Below are positions 36,977-44,921 of a stretch of 51,650 nt of DNA, piece by piece; position 1 is the first letter of the stretch, and each line of letters opens with the position of its first letter. This stretch comes from Clostridiales bacterium. Lineage in GTDB: Bacteria; Bacillota; Clostridia; Christensenellales; Aristaeellaceae. The stretch covers positions 1 to 51,650 of the forward strand of contig SVGR01000002.1 in the NCBI GenBank assembly GCA_015056265.1, read 5' to 3'. The position numbers and the translations under genes were made by a program. The notes below the pieces were generated by a model that did no database searches, was not told the origin of the DNA, and was given only the letters and a program-made list of their open reading frames with translations.

Positions 36977-39850
36977 ATGAAAAAATGGTTCTCAATCATG
37001 CTCTGCATCGCCATGGTTCTGACGATGGTTCCTGCCGCCTTGGCGGAGGAAGCTGCCCCTGAACAGCAGACTGCTCCGGTGATTCCCGTGGCGGGAAGAC
37101 TGCTGGATTTCGAAACCGAAGATGCGGTGAAGGCCGCTACCGGCAATACCAATAAGAACTGGACCGTTTCTTACACCAATGACCATGCGGCCACGGGAAA
37201 TGGCGCTGTGGAATTTTCCTCCGAAACGGATGTGCACTGGGGCAACCAGATCTGGCTGAACCTGGGCAATGGCCTTGGGGACAGCGATGCGGCGTACGCC
37301 ACCTACATCGGCTTCCACATTCAGGCCGCCAAGGGCGCAGCCAACAACACCAAGCGAGGCAACGATTTCCTGATGCAGGATATCCAGATCACCGCTGACG
37401 GCGCCTGGTATACCCTGGTGGGCGGCTCCACCTACTATTGCCTGGCTGACGGCACCAACCAGTGGGTGCAGGATACCACCGATTTCTCCGCCCTGATGCT
37501 GGAAAGCGGCTTCTCCGGCTATGTGTTCATCCCCATCGCTTCCTTTGAAGCCGGCGGCGAAGCCCTGGATCCTGCCAAGGTGTTCTCCAAGAAGAACGCT
37601 ACCTTCCTCGTTTATCACGTCCATGCGGCTGGCGGCGACTACGGCTCCATCTACATGGATACCGTTTGCTACTCCACTGCTCCCGCTCTGGGCGGCGCGC
37701 TGCGGAATTTTGAAACGGAAGATGAAGTGAAGGCTGCCACCGGCAACTCCAGCAAGAGCTGGACCATTTCCTACAGCAATGAACACGTGGGCACCGGCAC
37801 GGGTTCCCTTCAGGTTTCCGCTGAAACGGATGTGCATTGGGGAAATCAGGTCTGGATCGATCTGGGTTCCAAGCTGGGCCAGACTGATATCGTGAACGCC
37901 GGCTTTATCGGCTTCCATATCCAGGCCGCCAAGGGCGCTGCCAACGGCAGCCGCCGCCCCGATGCATTCCTGCTGCAGGATATCCAGATCACCGCTGAGG
38001 GCGCTTGGTATACCTTTACCGGCGGCGCTTCCTACTATTGCCTGGCCGATGGCAGCAACCAGTGGACCAGCGATACCCTGGACGGCAATACCCTTATGCT
38101 GGACAGCGAATTCAGCGGCTATGTGTATCTGCCCTTCTCCGGTTTCCAGGCTGGCGGCGAAACCATGAATCCCGCCGAGGCTTTCTCCAAGGATGGGAGC
38201 ACCTATTTCGTCTTCCATGTCAATGCTGCCGGCGGCGAATACGGCTCCTTCTGGCTGGATAACATCGCCTATCAGCAGGGTTTTGTGATGCCGGAAGCCG
38301 GTGAAAAGGTGGAAGAAATCCTGTACGAAGATATCGACGCCGTTTCCTATGCCGTGGATCAGGCTGCCATCAAGGCCGTTAACGGCGAAGGAGCCCTGCC
38401 TGCTGCCCAGGAAGCCGTGCTCCTGGTGGACTTTGAAGAACTGGACGCCGATAAGTATTATCCCATCTACGCTGCCGATCGTACCCAGAAGGAATTCTCC
38501 AAGCTGCATACCGGTACCGGTATGTACGCCATGAAGGTGTACAGCGGCAAGGAACGCAATTGGGACGGCGCGGTGAACTACATGGTGATGGGCGACGGCA
38601 TTGCCAATGAAGGCACTCCTGCCGCCGATGCCAAGTGGTTCGGCTATCATATCAAGACCCCCAACGTGCCCAATTTCCAGATTCAGGACGTGCAGCTGAC
38701 CGCTGCCAGCCAGTGGTACACTTTGAAGGGCGGCGCAGATTACTATTACCTGGAGGATGGCGCTTCCCAGTGGCAGAAGGGCGAAACCAAGGGATCTTCT
38801 ACCTTCCTGCCTGCCAATTGGAGCGGCTTTGTGGCCTTCCGCGTTGAAGATTTCATCAGTGACAGCAAGACCCTGGTGTTTGGTGAACTGTTTGGCTCTA
38901 ACCGCCGGGCCATTTGCCAGGTACACTACAATCTGATGGGCGGCCCCCACGGCTCCGTGTTTGTGGACAGCTATTTTGTGCTGACCGATGAACTGGATCC
39001 CGCTGCCGCTACCCTCACCCAAAACGGTGAATACCTGGCCGGTCTCACTGCCGCTCCCGTGAACGACGTGCTCAAGACTGTGGCCGCCAGCGAAAAGATT
39101 CTGAAGATCGCCGGAGAACGCATCTATGCCCGGGAAAACACCGTGGCTGGCTTTAAGGCCCTGCTGACTGCTGAAGGCTGCGAAATCGCTGTGACCAAGG
39201 AAGGCGAAGCCGCTTCCGACGATGAAGCCCTGGCCCAGGGCATGGTGGTTACCGTTTCCAAGGACGGCGCAGCCATCGCTGCCTACTACGTGGCGGATGT
39301 GGCCAAGACCCCCGATCCTTCCGTTGTCTTCGCTCTCACCCTCAAAGAAGGTGATGAAAAACTGGGTGGTGTGGCTATCGATGAACATGGCATCTCCTGC
39401 CAGAATCTGAAGGCTGACGAATTGATCGCTGATAAGTTCAATGTGCCCTTCGGCACTGTGGCCCACGTGTTCAAGGATGGCGTGATGATGGACGGCGCTA
39501 CCCCCGTGGAAGAAGGCATGACCCTGCGCTGCTATGACGAGTGTGAACCCGAACTGTACTTTGAACTGGTCTTTGCCAATGTAGGCGTGATCGACTTCAC
39601 CAATGGTTATGCTCTGCAGCTGGCTGAAGGCGCTGCGGCTGCCATTGACGGCGGCGTTATCACCGTACCCGCCGGCACCACCGTTGAAGACCTGTGCGCC
39701 ATGCTGATCTATGTTGGCGCTGAGGATATGGGTCTGGTTCTGGATGCTGACGAATTCCCGATGGATGATGATGAAGTGATTGAAGCCGGTTGGATCCTGC
39801 TGATCGTGGACGATATGTTTGACGAACTGGCCCGCTGGACCATCCAGTAA
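36977..39850 (+). CDS. Large secreted protein with three carbohydrate-binding-like repeats
   Basis: 957 residues; no family recognised with confidence. A signal peptide (about 1-23) is followed by three repeats of about 190 residues at roughly 42-233, 241-432 and 480-672. Repeats one and two are closely alike (LLDFETEDAVKAATGN / LRNFETEDEVKAATGN; TDVHWGNQIW / TDVHWGNQVW; IGFHIQAAKGAAN in both; QDIQITA). The third keeps LVDFEELD, WFGYHIKTP and IQDVQLTA. Each looks like a beta-sandwich of the galactose-binding/CBM type (inference). A C-terminal part at 680-957 has three smaller repeated beta modules. There is no sortase signal or membrane anchor. It follows the binding-protein gene by 54 bases. 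Confidence 0.8.
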   Translation: MKKWFSIMLCIAMVLTMVPAALAEEAAPEQQTAPVIPVAGRLLDFETEDAVKAATGNTNKNWTVSYTNDHAATGNGAVEFSSETDVHWGNQIWLNLGNGLGDSDAAYATYIGFHIQAAKGAANNTKRGNDFLMQDIQITADGAWYTLVGGSTYYCLADGTNQWVQDTTDFSALMLESGFSGYVFIPIASFEAGGEALDPAKVFSKKNATFLVYHVHAAGGDYGSIYMDTVCYSTAPALGGALRNFETEDEVKAATGNSSKSWTISYSNEHVGTGTGSLQVSAETDVHWGNQVWIDLGSKLGQTDIVNAGFIGFHIQAAKGAANGSRRPDAFLLQDIQITAEGAWYTFTGGASYYCLADGSNQWTSDTLDGNTLMLDSEFSGYVYLPFSGFQAGGETMNPAEAFSKDGSTYFVFHVNAAGGEYGSFWLDNIAYQQGFVMPEAGEKVEEILYEDIDAVSYAVDQAAIKAVNGEGALPAAQEAVLLVDFEELDADKYYPIYAADRTQKEFSKLHTGTGMYAMKVYSGKERNWDGAVNYMVMGDGIANEGTPAADAKWFGYHIKTPNVPNFQIQDVQLTAASQWYTLKGGADYYYLEDGASQWQKGETKGSSTFLPANWSGFVAFRVEDFISDSKTLVFGELFGSNRRAICQVHYNLMGGPHGSVFVDSYFVLTDELDPAAATLTQNGEYLAGLTAAPVNDVLKTVAASEKILKIAGERIYARENTVAGFKALLTAEGCEIAVTKEGEAASDDEALAQGMVVTVSKDGAAIAAYYVADVAKTPDPSVVFALTLKEGDEKLGGVAIDEHGISCQNLKADELIADKFNVPFGTVAHVFKDGVMMDGATPVEEGMTLRCYDECEPELYFELVFANVGVIDFTNGYALQLAEGAAAAIDGGVITVPAGTTVEDLCAMLIYVGAEDMGLVLDADEFPMDDDEVIEAGWILLIVDDMFDELARWTIQ

Positions 39851-39862
39851 TTACGATTCGAT

Positions 39863-39896
39863 GGGGGAGGCGGTCATGGATCGCCTCTCCCTTTTC
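39863..39896 (+). terminator. Hairpin with T-run between two genes of the island
   Basis: Stem GGGGGAGGCG / CGCCTCTCCC and TTTTC tail, 13 bases after the stop. Partial readthrough would let the next two genes be made at lower level. Confidence 0.75.
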
Positions 39897-39921
39897 ATTA
39901 TCCAGTCATCAGGAGAATGCC

Positions 39922-41370
39922 ATGAGAAGAGCTATTGCGTGTTTATGCGTATTGCTGATGCTGTCCGCATCGGCCTTGGCGGAGGAAAAAATCTTTCGCT
40001 TTGATTCTGCGCCCCTCAGCGGAGACAATGCCCGTCAGATGCTGATGAACCCCGACCGTGGCCTGCGGCTGGAAGTATATCTGACGCTGGGAACGGCCAA
40101 ATATGTGCCTGACATGTTCGACAGCACCGGAAACTTCCGGGATCCCGTTCTGGCAAGGGACGCCATTCCCATGCTGTTGGATTTGATTGCCGAGTATGAA
40201 CCGGAATCCCCCCGGGTGGCCCAGGCCTATTTCTATCTCACTGAATACCAAAACCGGGATCTGGACCAGACGGCCATTGATAACATGAACGCTTATTTCC
40301 AGGTGTGCCGGGAGCAGAAGATCACCCTGGCCCTGCGGTTCGTCTATGTGTACAATCAGGGCCGGGATTACAAGCAGGAAGTGGTAAGCCTGGATCAGAT
40401 GATGCGCCACATGGAGCAAATTAAGCCCGTCCTTGCCGCTAATCGAGATTGCATTTCCTGGGTTCAGGCGGGGTTCGTAGGGGAATGGGGCGAATGCTCC
40501 CCCAATTCCCGGTGGAATAAGGAAGGCAAGCTGGGGGAAATCCTGGACGCCATCGTGCAGATGGTGCCTAAGGACGTATGGGTGACCACCCGCTACACCT
40601 GGGGACGGAAGCAGGCATCGGTGCTTGCCCGATCCAGAATCGGCTATCACGATGATTATGTGGTGGGCTTTTCCCATTATTGGGGCACTGCCGGGCAGTG
40701 GGAAAGCGATGAATATAACGATTTCACCGCCCTTTCCGGAAAAGTTTTGATGGAGGGCGAAATGCCCTGGGGCGGCGAATTTGCCAATCCGGATGTGTGG
40801 GGCGTGGCCAAGTATCTTGCCGATCTGCATTTTACTGCCTTCAGCCTGTATCATCACTACCGGGAATACGGCGTGGGGTACAGCCTGTATCAGGCCCGCA
40901 GCATCCAGGTGACCCGGGAAAACCTGGCGGAACACGGCCTGCCCGTGCCATATGACGCCTGGTTCCAGAACCAGGACGGCACTGATTGCTTCCGCAGCCT
41001 GTTTGATTACATCCAGGATTTTCTGGGGTATCACATCCAGCTGGATGCTGCGCAGGCGGTCCTTTCTGGAGACAAGGTGTATCTTACCTTTGACATGACC
41101 AATTACGGCTTTGCGGCCCCGCTGCTGATGAAATCCATGGAGGCGGTGCTGCTGGATGCGGAAGGCAACATTGCCGCCCGGAAGGATATCGCCAAATTGA
41201 GCAAGATCCAGCCCGGGGAAAGCATGACCTTTGAGGTGAACCTGGATCTGCCCAGCGCGGAAAACTACCGGCTGGGGATCCTCTTCACCAATGCGGCGGG
41301 TACCGGCGCCCGGCTGGCGAATGATCTGGCGTTTGAAAACGGCGTCAATATCCTGGGTGAATTGTATTGA
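39922..41370 (+). CDS. Secreted DUF4874/DUF4832-type barrel protein
   Basis: 482 residues. A signal peptide (RRAIACLCVLLMLSASALA) is followed by a probable TIM barrel with LMNPDRGLRLEVYLTL near residue 40, then QAGFVGEWGECSPNSRW near 181, where the GEWGE acids sit where retaining glycosidases carry catalytic Glu. A C-terminal beta domain starts near 375 (VYLTFDMTNYGFAAPLL). DUF4874/DUF4832 proteins resemble glycoside hydrolases, but to my knowledge none has a well-established substrate, so the reaction is open. AGGAGAATGCC precedes the ATG. Confidence 0.75.
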   Translation: MRRAIACLCVLLMLSASALAEEKIFRFDSAPLSGDNARQMLMNPDRGLRLEVYLTLGTAKYVPDMFDSTGNFRDPVLARDAIPMLLDLIAEYEPESPRVAQAYFYLTEYQNRDLDQTAIDNMNAYFQVCREQKITLALRFVYVYNQGRDYKQEVVSLDQMMRHMEQIKPVLAANRDCISWVQAGFVGEWGECSPNSRWNKEGKLGEILDAIVQMVPKDVWVTTRYTWGRKQASVLARSRIGYHDDYVVGFSHYWGTAGQWESDEYNDFTALSGKVLMEGEMPWGGEFANPDVWGVAKYLADLHFTAFSLYHHYREYGVGYSLYQARSIQVTRENLAEHGLPVPYDAWFQNQDGTDCFRSLFDYIQDFLGYHIQLDAAQAVLSGDKVYLTFDMTNYGFAAPLLMKSMEAVLLDAEGNIAARKDIAKLSKIQPGESMTFEVNLDLPSAENYRLGILFTNAAGTGARLANDLAFENGVNILGELY

Positions 41371-41385
41371 TAAGGAGACATACTG

Positions 41386-42882
41386 ATGGATAACAGAAAA
41401 CGCTTATTCAATGATCAGCTATTTCTGGATGAAAGCAAAGGCAGATTCGTGGATCTGCGTCACATCCAGGATGACCGGCGCATTCTGAAAAATCCCCACA
41501 AGGGATGGTACTGGCATTATGTGGAGAGCGGGTTTTTTGATGCTGAGCATACCCTGGATGTTTCCGGCCGTTGGATGGAGGATTATCATCAGGGCTATGA
41601 GTACTTCGACCGGGACGGCAGATACCTGATCCTGGACGATGTGACGGATTTCCCCGGTCTCAATCATCTGTATCTGCGCTTTACCTGGGGCGATATCGAG
41701 CACGAAATGGGTGTGTACGATTGGACCCCGGTGGATAGGATCATCAACGCCTGGAGCAAGAAGGGCTATACGTTTGCCATGCGGGTGACCACCTACATGG
41801 GCAATCTGTTTCCCGCTACCCCCCAGTACGTCCTGGATATGGGGGCAAAAACCAAGGATTTGTACCTCGATCAGATGTGGAGCAAGGAACCCGTCTATGA
41901 CGATCCCATTTATCTGGAGCGGCTGACCGCCTTCATGGAGGCGTACGGCAAGAAATTCAACGGCGATCCGCGGATCGAATACATCGATATGGGTACTTTC
42001 GGCACCTGGGGCGAGGCCAGCGCCAGCACCCTGTATTCCACCAATGTGATCAAAAAGCATATTGATCTTCATCTGGATAATTTCCCCGATACCTATATCA
42101 TGATCAATGACGATTATTTTGCCAATCGGGTTGGCCGTGAGATGCGGCCGGGGGAAACCCAGGAACTGCTCAATTACGTAAAGGACAAAGGGATGACCCT
42201 CCGGGACGATTCCATCGGCTACACTCCCTATGTGGACCGGGGCAATTATCACAATCTGCTGGTGCCCACAGTGTTTGACGCGCTGTATGATAACGGCCCC
42301 ATCGATATTGAATTTGACCATTCCTACCGCTATGAAACCTTGAAATGCGCCGATGGTGAAAGCGCCTTCCAGGATGGCTTCCGGGGCCTGGCCGCGCTGG
42401 AGCGGGGAAGGGTGACCTTTGCCGGGTTCCATAACTATCCCCGGAAATTCCTGGAACTGCACAACGGCATGGCCAAATACTGTGCCAATCGACTGGGATA
42501 CTGGTATTTCCTGGAGGGAATGCAGATCCCTGAGTGGAAGGCCGGGGAACAGGCGGAATGCACCTTGTATCTGACCAACCGCGGCTTCGCTCACGCCAAT
42601 CACCGCTATGCGCTGAAGCTGCGTTTCGTATCCAAGGAGCGGGATGAGGCCATTGAGGTGCTCTGCGACCAGACGGATAACAGAACCTGGGAGCCTAACG
42701 GCGTCGCCAGCTTTGACCGAGCCGTGGTGGAGAATATCCGATTCTCCTTGGAAAAGGTGCCTGCCGGGGCGTATACCTTACAGCTGGGTCTTTTCGATAA
42801 GGAACGGCCGGTGCATTTCGGCGTGTTCGAGGATCTGGATGAAGAGGGTTGGGTTACCATCGATCAGGTGAACGTGCTGTAA
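41386..42882 (+). CDS. Cytoplasmic DUF4832-type barrel protein
   Basis: 498 residues, no signal peptide. Same layout as the preceding protein: LKNPHKGWYWHYVESG near residue 35, LRFTWGDIEHEMGVYDW near 100 (beta-galactosidase-like), YIDMGTFGTWGEASAS near 198, and a C-terminal beta domain from about 385 (CTLYLTNRGFAHANHRYAL). I infer a paralogous, glycosidase-like pair, one outside and one inside the cell. TAAGGAGAC lies before the ATG, 15 bases after the upstream stop, so they share a transcript. Confidence 0.75.
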   Translation: MDNRKRLFNDQLFLDESKGRFVDLRHIQDDRRILKNPHKGWYWHYVESGFFDAEHTLDVSGRWMEDYHQGYEYFDRDGRYLILDDVTDFPGLNHLYLRFTWGDIEHEMGVYDWTPVDRIINAWSKKGYTFAMRVTTYMGNLFPATPQYVLDMGAKTKDLYLDQMWSKEPVYDDPIYLERLTAFMEAYGKKFNGDPRIEYIDMGTFGTWGEASASTLYSTNVIKKHIDLHLDNFPDTYIMINDDYFANRVGREMRPGETQELLNYVKDKGMTLRDDSIGYTPYVDRGNYHNLLVPTVFDALYDNGPIDIEFDHSYRYETLKCADGESAFQDGFRGLAALERGRVTFAGFHNYPRKFLELHNGMAKYCANRLGYWYFLEGMQIPEWKAGEQAECTLYLTNRGFAHANHRYALKLRFVSKERDEAIEVLCDQTDNRTWEPNGVASFDRAVVENIRFSLEKVPAGAYTLQLGLFDKERPVHFGVFEDLDEEGWVTIDQVNVL

Positions 42883-42889
42883 AATACGG

Positions 42890-42955
42890 ATTGCCAAAGT
42901 AGAAAGCAAACGAGCTTCCGGCGCCTGCTGGAAGCTTGTTTGCTTTAATGGCAAT
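42890..42955 (+). terminator. Long hairpin closing the island operon
   Basis: Inner 17-bp stem at 42903-42919 / 42930-42946 with one G-T pair and a 10-base loop, outer ATTGCCA / TGGCAAT. The 3' arm is T-rich but no U-run follows. It is either an atypical terminator or a structured element end. Confidence 0.55.
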
Positions 42956-43028
42956 GGGAATTATGTAAAAATGTAAATAATGATGGATTTATTATTGACA
43001 AACGGAAGATTATCGCTTTTTATAATCA

Positions 43029-43270
43029 TGGGCGGTGTGTGCCAGCTGACCACTACCCTTTATAACGCAATTTTGCCCCTGCCGCTGCAGATTGATGAAT
43101 GGCGGGTGCATCAGAAGATCGGCGTGGTTTATATTCCTCAGTATTATGATGCGGCGGTTGGCAGCTTTTATGATCTGGAATTCAACAATACCTTGCCTTA
43201 TCCCATCCGTATTTTTGCCAAGCCTCAGGAGGGGGCGGTAACGGTGCTGATCATTAGAAACGAAGAATAA
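43029..43270 (+). pseudogene. Truncated copy of the VanW-domain gene (3' fragment)
   Basis: Eighty codons encoding the last part of the VanW domain, from GGVCQLTTTLYNAI to VTVLI, then five unrelated residues and a stop. It lacks signal peptide, SH3 domains and the first two thirds of the VanW domain, so it cannot be a working protein. Only one residue differs within the copied part (Q to K in AKPQEG). The frame is open back to an ATG at 42980 but without homology or ribosome site. TTGACA at 42997 with TATAAT 20 bases on precedes it; spacing is poor. Confidence 0.9.
43031..43252 (+). repeat. Long direct repeat, right copy
   Basis: Partner of 34166-34387 in the same orientation. The four substitutions are at about 43042, in the CAGAAG and CCTCAG segments, and in GCCAAG. 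Confidence 0.95.
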
Positions 43271-43285
43271 AGATGTTTTCAGCAA

Positions 43286-43338
43286 TGAAAAAACGGTGCG
43301 GTATCCCTGCATGTATTGCGGGGTACAGCACCGTTTTT
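43286..43338. terminator. Bidirectional terminator between vanW fragment and thioredoxin-reductase gene
   Basis: Stem ACGGTGC / GCACCGT with inner TATCCC / GGG..TA pairing, AAAAA before and TTTTT after. Confidence 0.85.
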
Positions 43339-43392
43339 CCGAAACATGAAAAACAGAGGGAAGAGATGCGCCGACAGCAGGGGAGGCGGGGC

Positions 43393-44649
43393 TTATTTGC
43401 CTGCCAGATATTCCTCGGCCATATGCACTGCCATGGCACCGTCGGCTACCGCCGTCACTACCTGGCGCAGTTTTTTCGTGCGCACATCGCCCACGGCGTA
43501 GACGCCGGGGAGGGAGGTTTCCGTGGTTTCACCGGCTACGATGTAGCCGTTTTCCAGCAGCAATTGCCCTTCCGCCAATTGACTGGCAGGCTTGCGGCCG
43601 ATACTGACAAACACGCCGTCGCAGGGCACTTCCGTTTCTTCTCCGGTGAGGGTATTGCGCAGAAGAATGCCGGTAAGCTGCCGGTCGTTGTGGCGCAGTT
43701 CCTTTACTTCGTTGTTCCAGTGGAAGGTCACATTTTCGGCATCCATCAGGGGCTGATGATAGATTTTCGTGGCTCGCAGCTGATCCCGGCGATGCACTAC
43801 AATGACCTGTTTGGTGATACGGCTGAGCAGCAGCGCATCTGCAGCGGCGGTATCGCCGCCACCGATTACAGCCACTACCTTATCCCGGTAGAACATGCCA
43901 TCACAGGCGGCGCAATAGGCAATGCCTTTGCCCAGCAAATCCTTTTCACAGGGCAATCCCAACTCACGGGGGGTGGCGCCGGTGGCCAACACGACGGTTT
44001 TGGCATATATAAGGCCGTCGCTGGTGCTTATTTCTTTAATATCGCCGGAAAGCAGGGCCTGCTGCACAGTGGCAATTTTGGTTTTTGCACCGAATCGCTC
44101 CGCCTGGGCCCGCATTTGCTGGGCCAGGTCATAGCCCTCCACACCTTCGGGAAAGCCGGGATAATTGTCGATCTGGTGGGTCAGCGCCATCTGACCGCCG
44201 GCCGAAAGCTGCTCCACAAGCAGTACGTCCAATCCTGCGCGGGCTGCATACAGCGCCGCCGTGTAGCCGCCGGGCCCGCCGCCGATAATGATCATATCGT
44301 GGATATGGGCGTCTGTCAGCTGCTGCTTTGTGGGCAGATGCGGAGCAAGGAAACGATCAATATCCGCTTTGGCGGGCGGCTCCACAATTTGCCCCAGCAC
44401 TTCGCCCTTCCGATACAGCCGCAGGGTAGGGATGCGGCGAATTTCTTCCCGCTCCCGGATGCCGGGGAACAGATCCACATTGATTTTTACCACGGTCATC
44501 CGGCCGGCATGCTCATCGGCAATTTCATCATAAGGGCCCGCAATCCGGCGGCAGTCACCGCACCAGGGGGCCCAGAAATCCACCAGCAGCATCTCTTCGC
44601 TGGCAATGAGTGGATGAAGCTGTTGTTCGTTAATAGTGATTGCTGCCAT
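43393..44649 (-). CDS. Thioredoxin - thioredoxin reductase fusion
   Basis: 418 residues. Residues 1-105 are a thioredoxin domain with DFWAPWCGDCRRIAG (CGDC instead of the usual CGPC) and the cis-Pro segment RRIPTLRLY. Residues 112-418 are a reductase of the TrxB type: FAD loop IIGGGPGGYTAALYAARAG, redox site YCAACDG, NADPH loop VIGGGDTAAADALLL, and C-terminal GVYAVGDVRTK. It should pass electrons from NADPH through FAD to its own thioredoxin domain. The ATG at 44649 follows AAAGGA; 61 further in-frame codons upstream lack homology. Monocistronic between a terminator and a divergent promoter. Confidence 0.93.
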   Translation of the reverse strand: MAAITINEQQLHPLIASEEMLLVDFWAPWCGDCRRIAGPYDEIADEHAGRMTVVKINVDLFPGIREREEIRRIPTLRLYRKGEVLGQIVEPPAKADIDRFLAPHLPTKQQLTDAHIHDMIIIGGGPGGYTAALYAARAGLDVLLVEQLSAGGQMALTHQIDNYPGFPEGVEGYDLAQQMRAQAERFGAKTKIATVQQALLSGDIKEISTSDGLIYAKTVVLATGATPRELGLPCEKDLLGKGIAYCAACDGMFYRDKVVAVIGGGDTAAADALLLSRITKQVIVVHRRDQLRATKIYHQPLMDAENVTFHWNNEVKELRHNDRQLTGILLRNTLTGEETEVPCDGVFVSIGRKPASQLAEGQLLLENGYIVAGETTETSLPGVYAVGDVRTKKLRQVVTAVADGAMAVHMAEEYLAGK

Positions 44650-44739
44650 GGTGACGCATCCTTTCGCTGTTGATCTTACATTCATTTTATACCCGAAAAT
44701 GCATCGCTCGAATCGGAGAAAGGGACCAATTTGCTTTTT

Positions 44740-44768
44740 AGTATAGCAGACAAAGGATGATACCACAA
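44740..44768 (-). promoter_or_regulatory. Promoter of the thioredoxin-reductase fusion
   Basis: Minus strand TTGTGG - 17 bases - TATACT with an extended -10 TGC, about 90 bases before the start. Confidence 0.55.
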
Positions 44769-44847
44769 GATGTGCGGCAAAAAAAGGCAGATTCCAATGA
44801 ATTATTTTAATTGTTAAGAAAAAATGTAACAAATTCGTATCAAAAGG

Positions 44848-44876
44848 TTGACAAATGATAAAAAATCGATTTTAAT
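44848..44876 (+). promoter_or_regulatory. Promoter of the FAD-dependent oxidoreductase gene
   Basis: TTGACA - 17 bases - TTTAAT, 45 bases before the start. Perfect -35, moderate -10. The 272-base divergent gap is otherwise AT-rich and empty. Confidence 0.65.
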
Positions 44877-44921
44877 AATCGTGGGTGTATTTGCCCATAT
44901 CCTTGAAATGCGGTGAATGAA

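Noticed and set aside
36992-39466. 824-codon open frame on the minus strand opposite the large secreted protein
   Set aside because: It mirrors a GC-rich gene with biased codon use; the plus frame has signal peptide, repeats and ribosome site, the minus frame only low-complexity Gly/Ala/His text.
42980-43028. New start for the vanW fragment giving a 96-residue protein
   Set aside because: The added residues are unrelated to VanW and lack a ribosome site; the core lacks most of the domain, so a pseudogene is more likely.
43273-44673. 466-codon plus-strand frame opposite the thioredoxin-reductase gene
   Set aside because: The minus strand carries clear FAD, NADPH and CxxC motifs; the plus frame has no homology or ribosome site.
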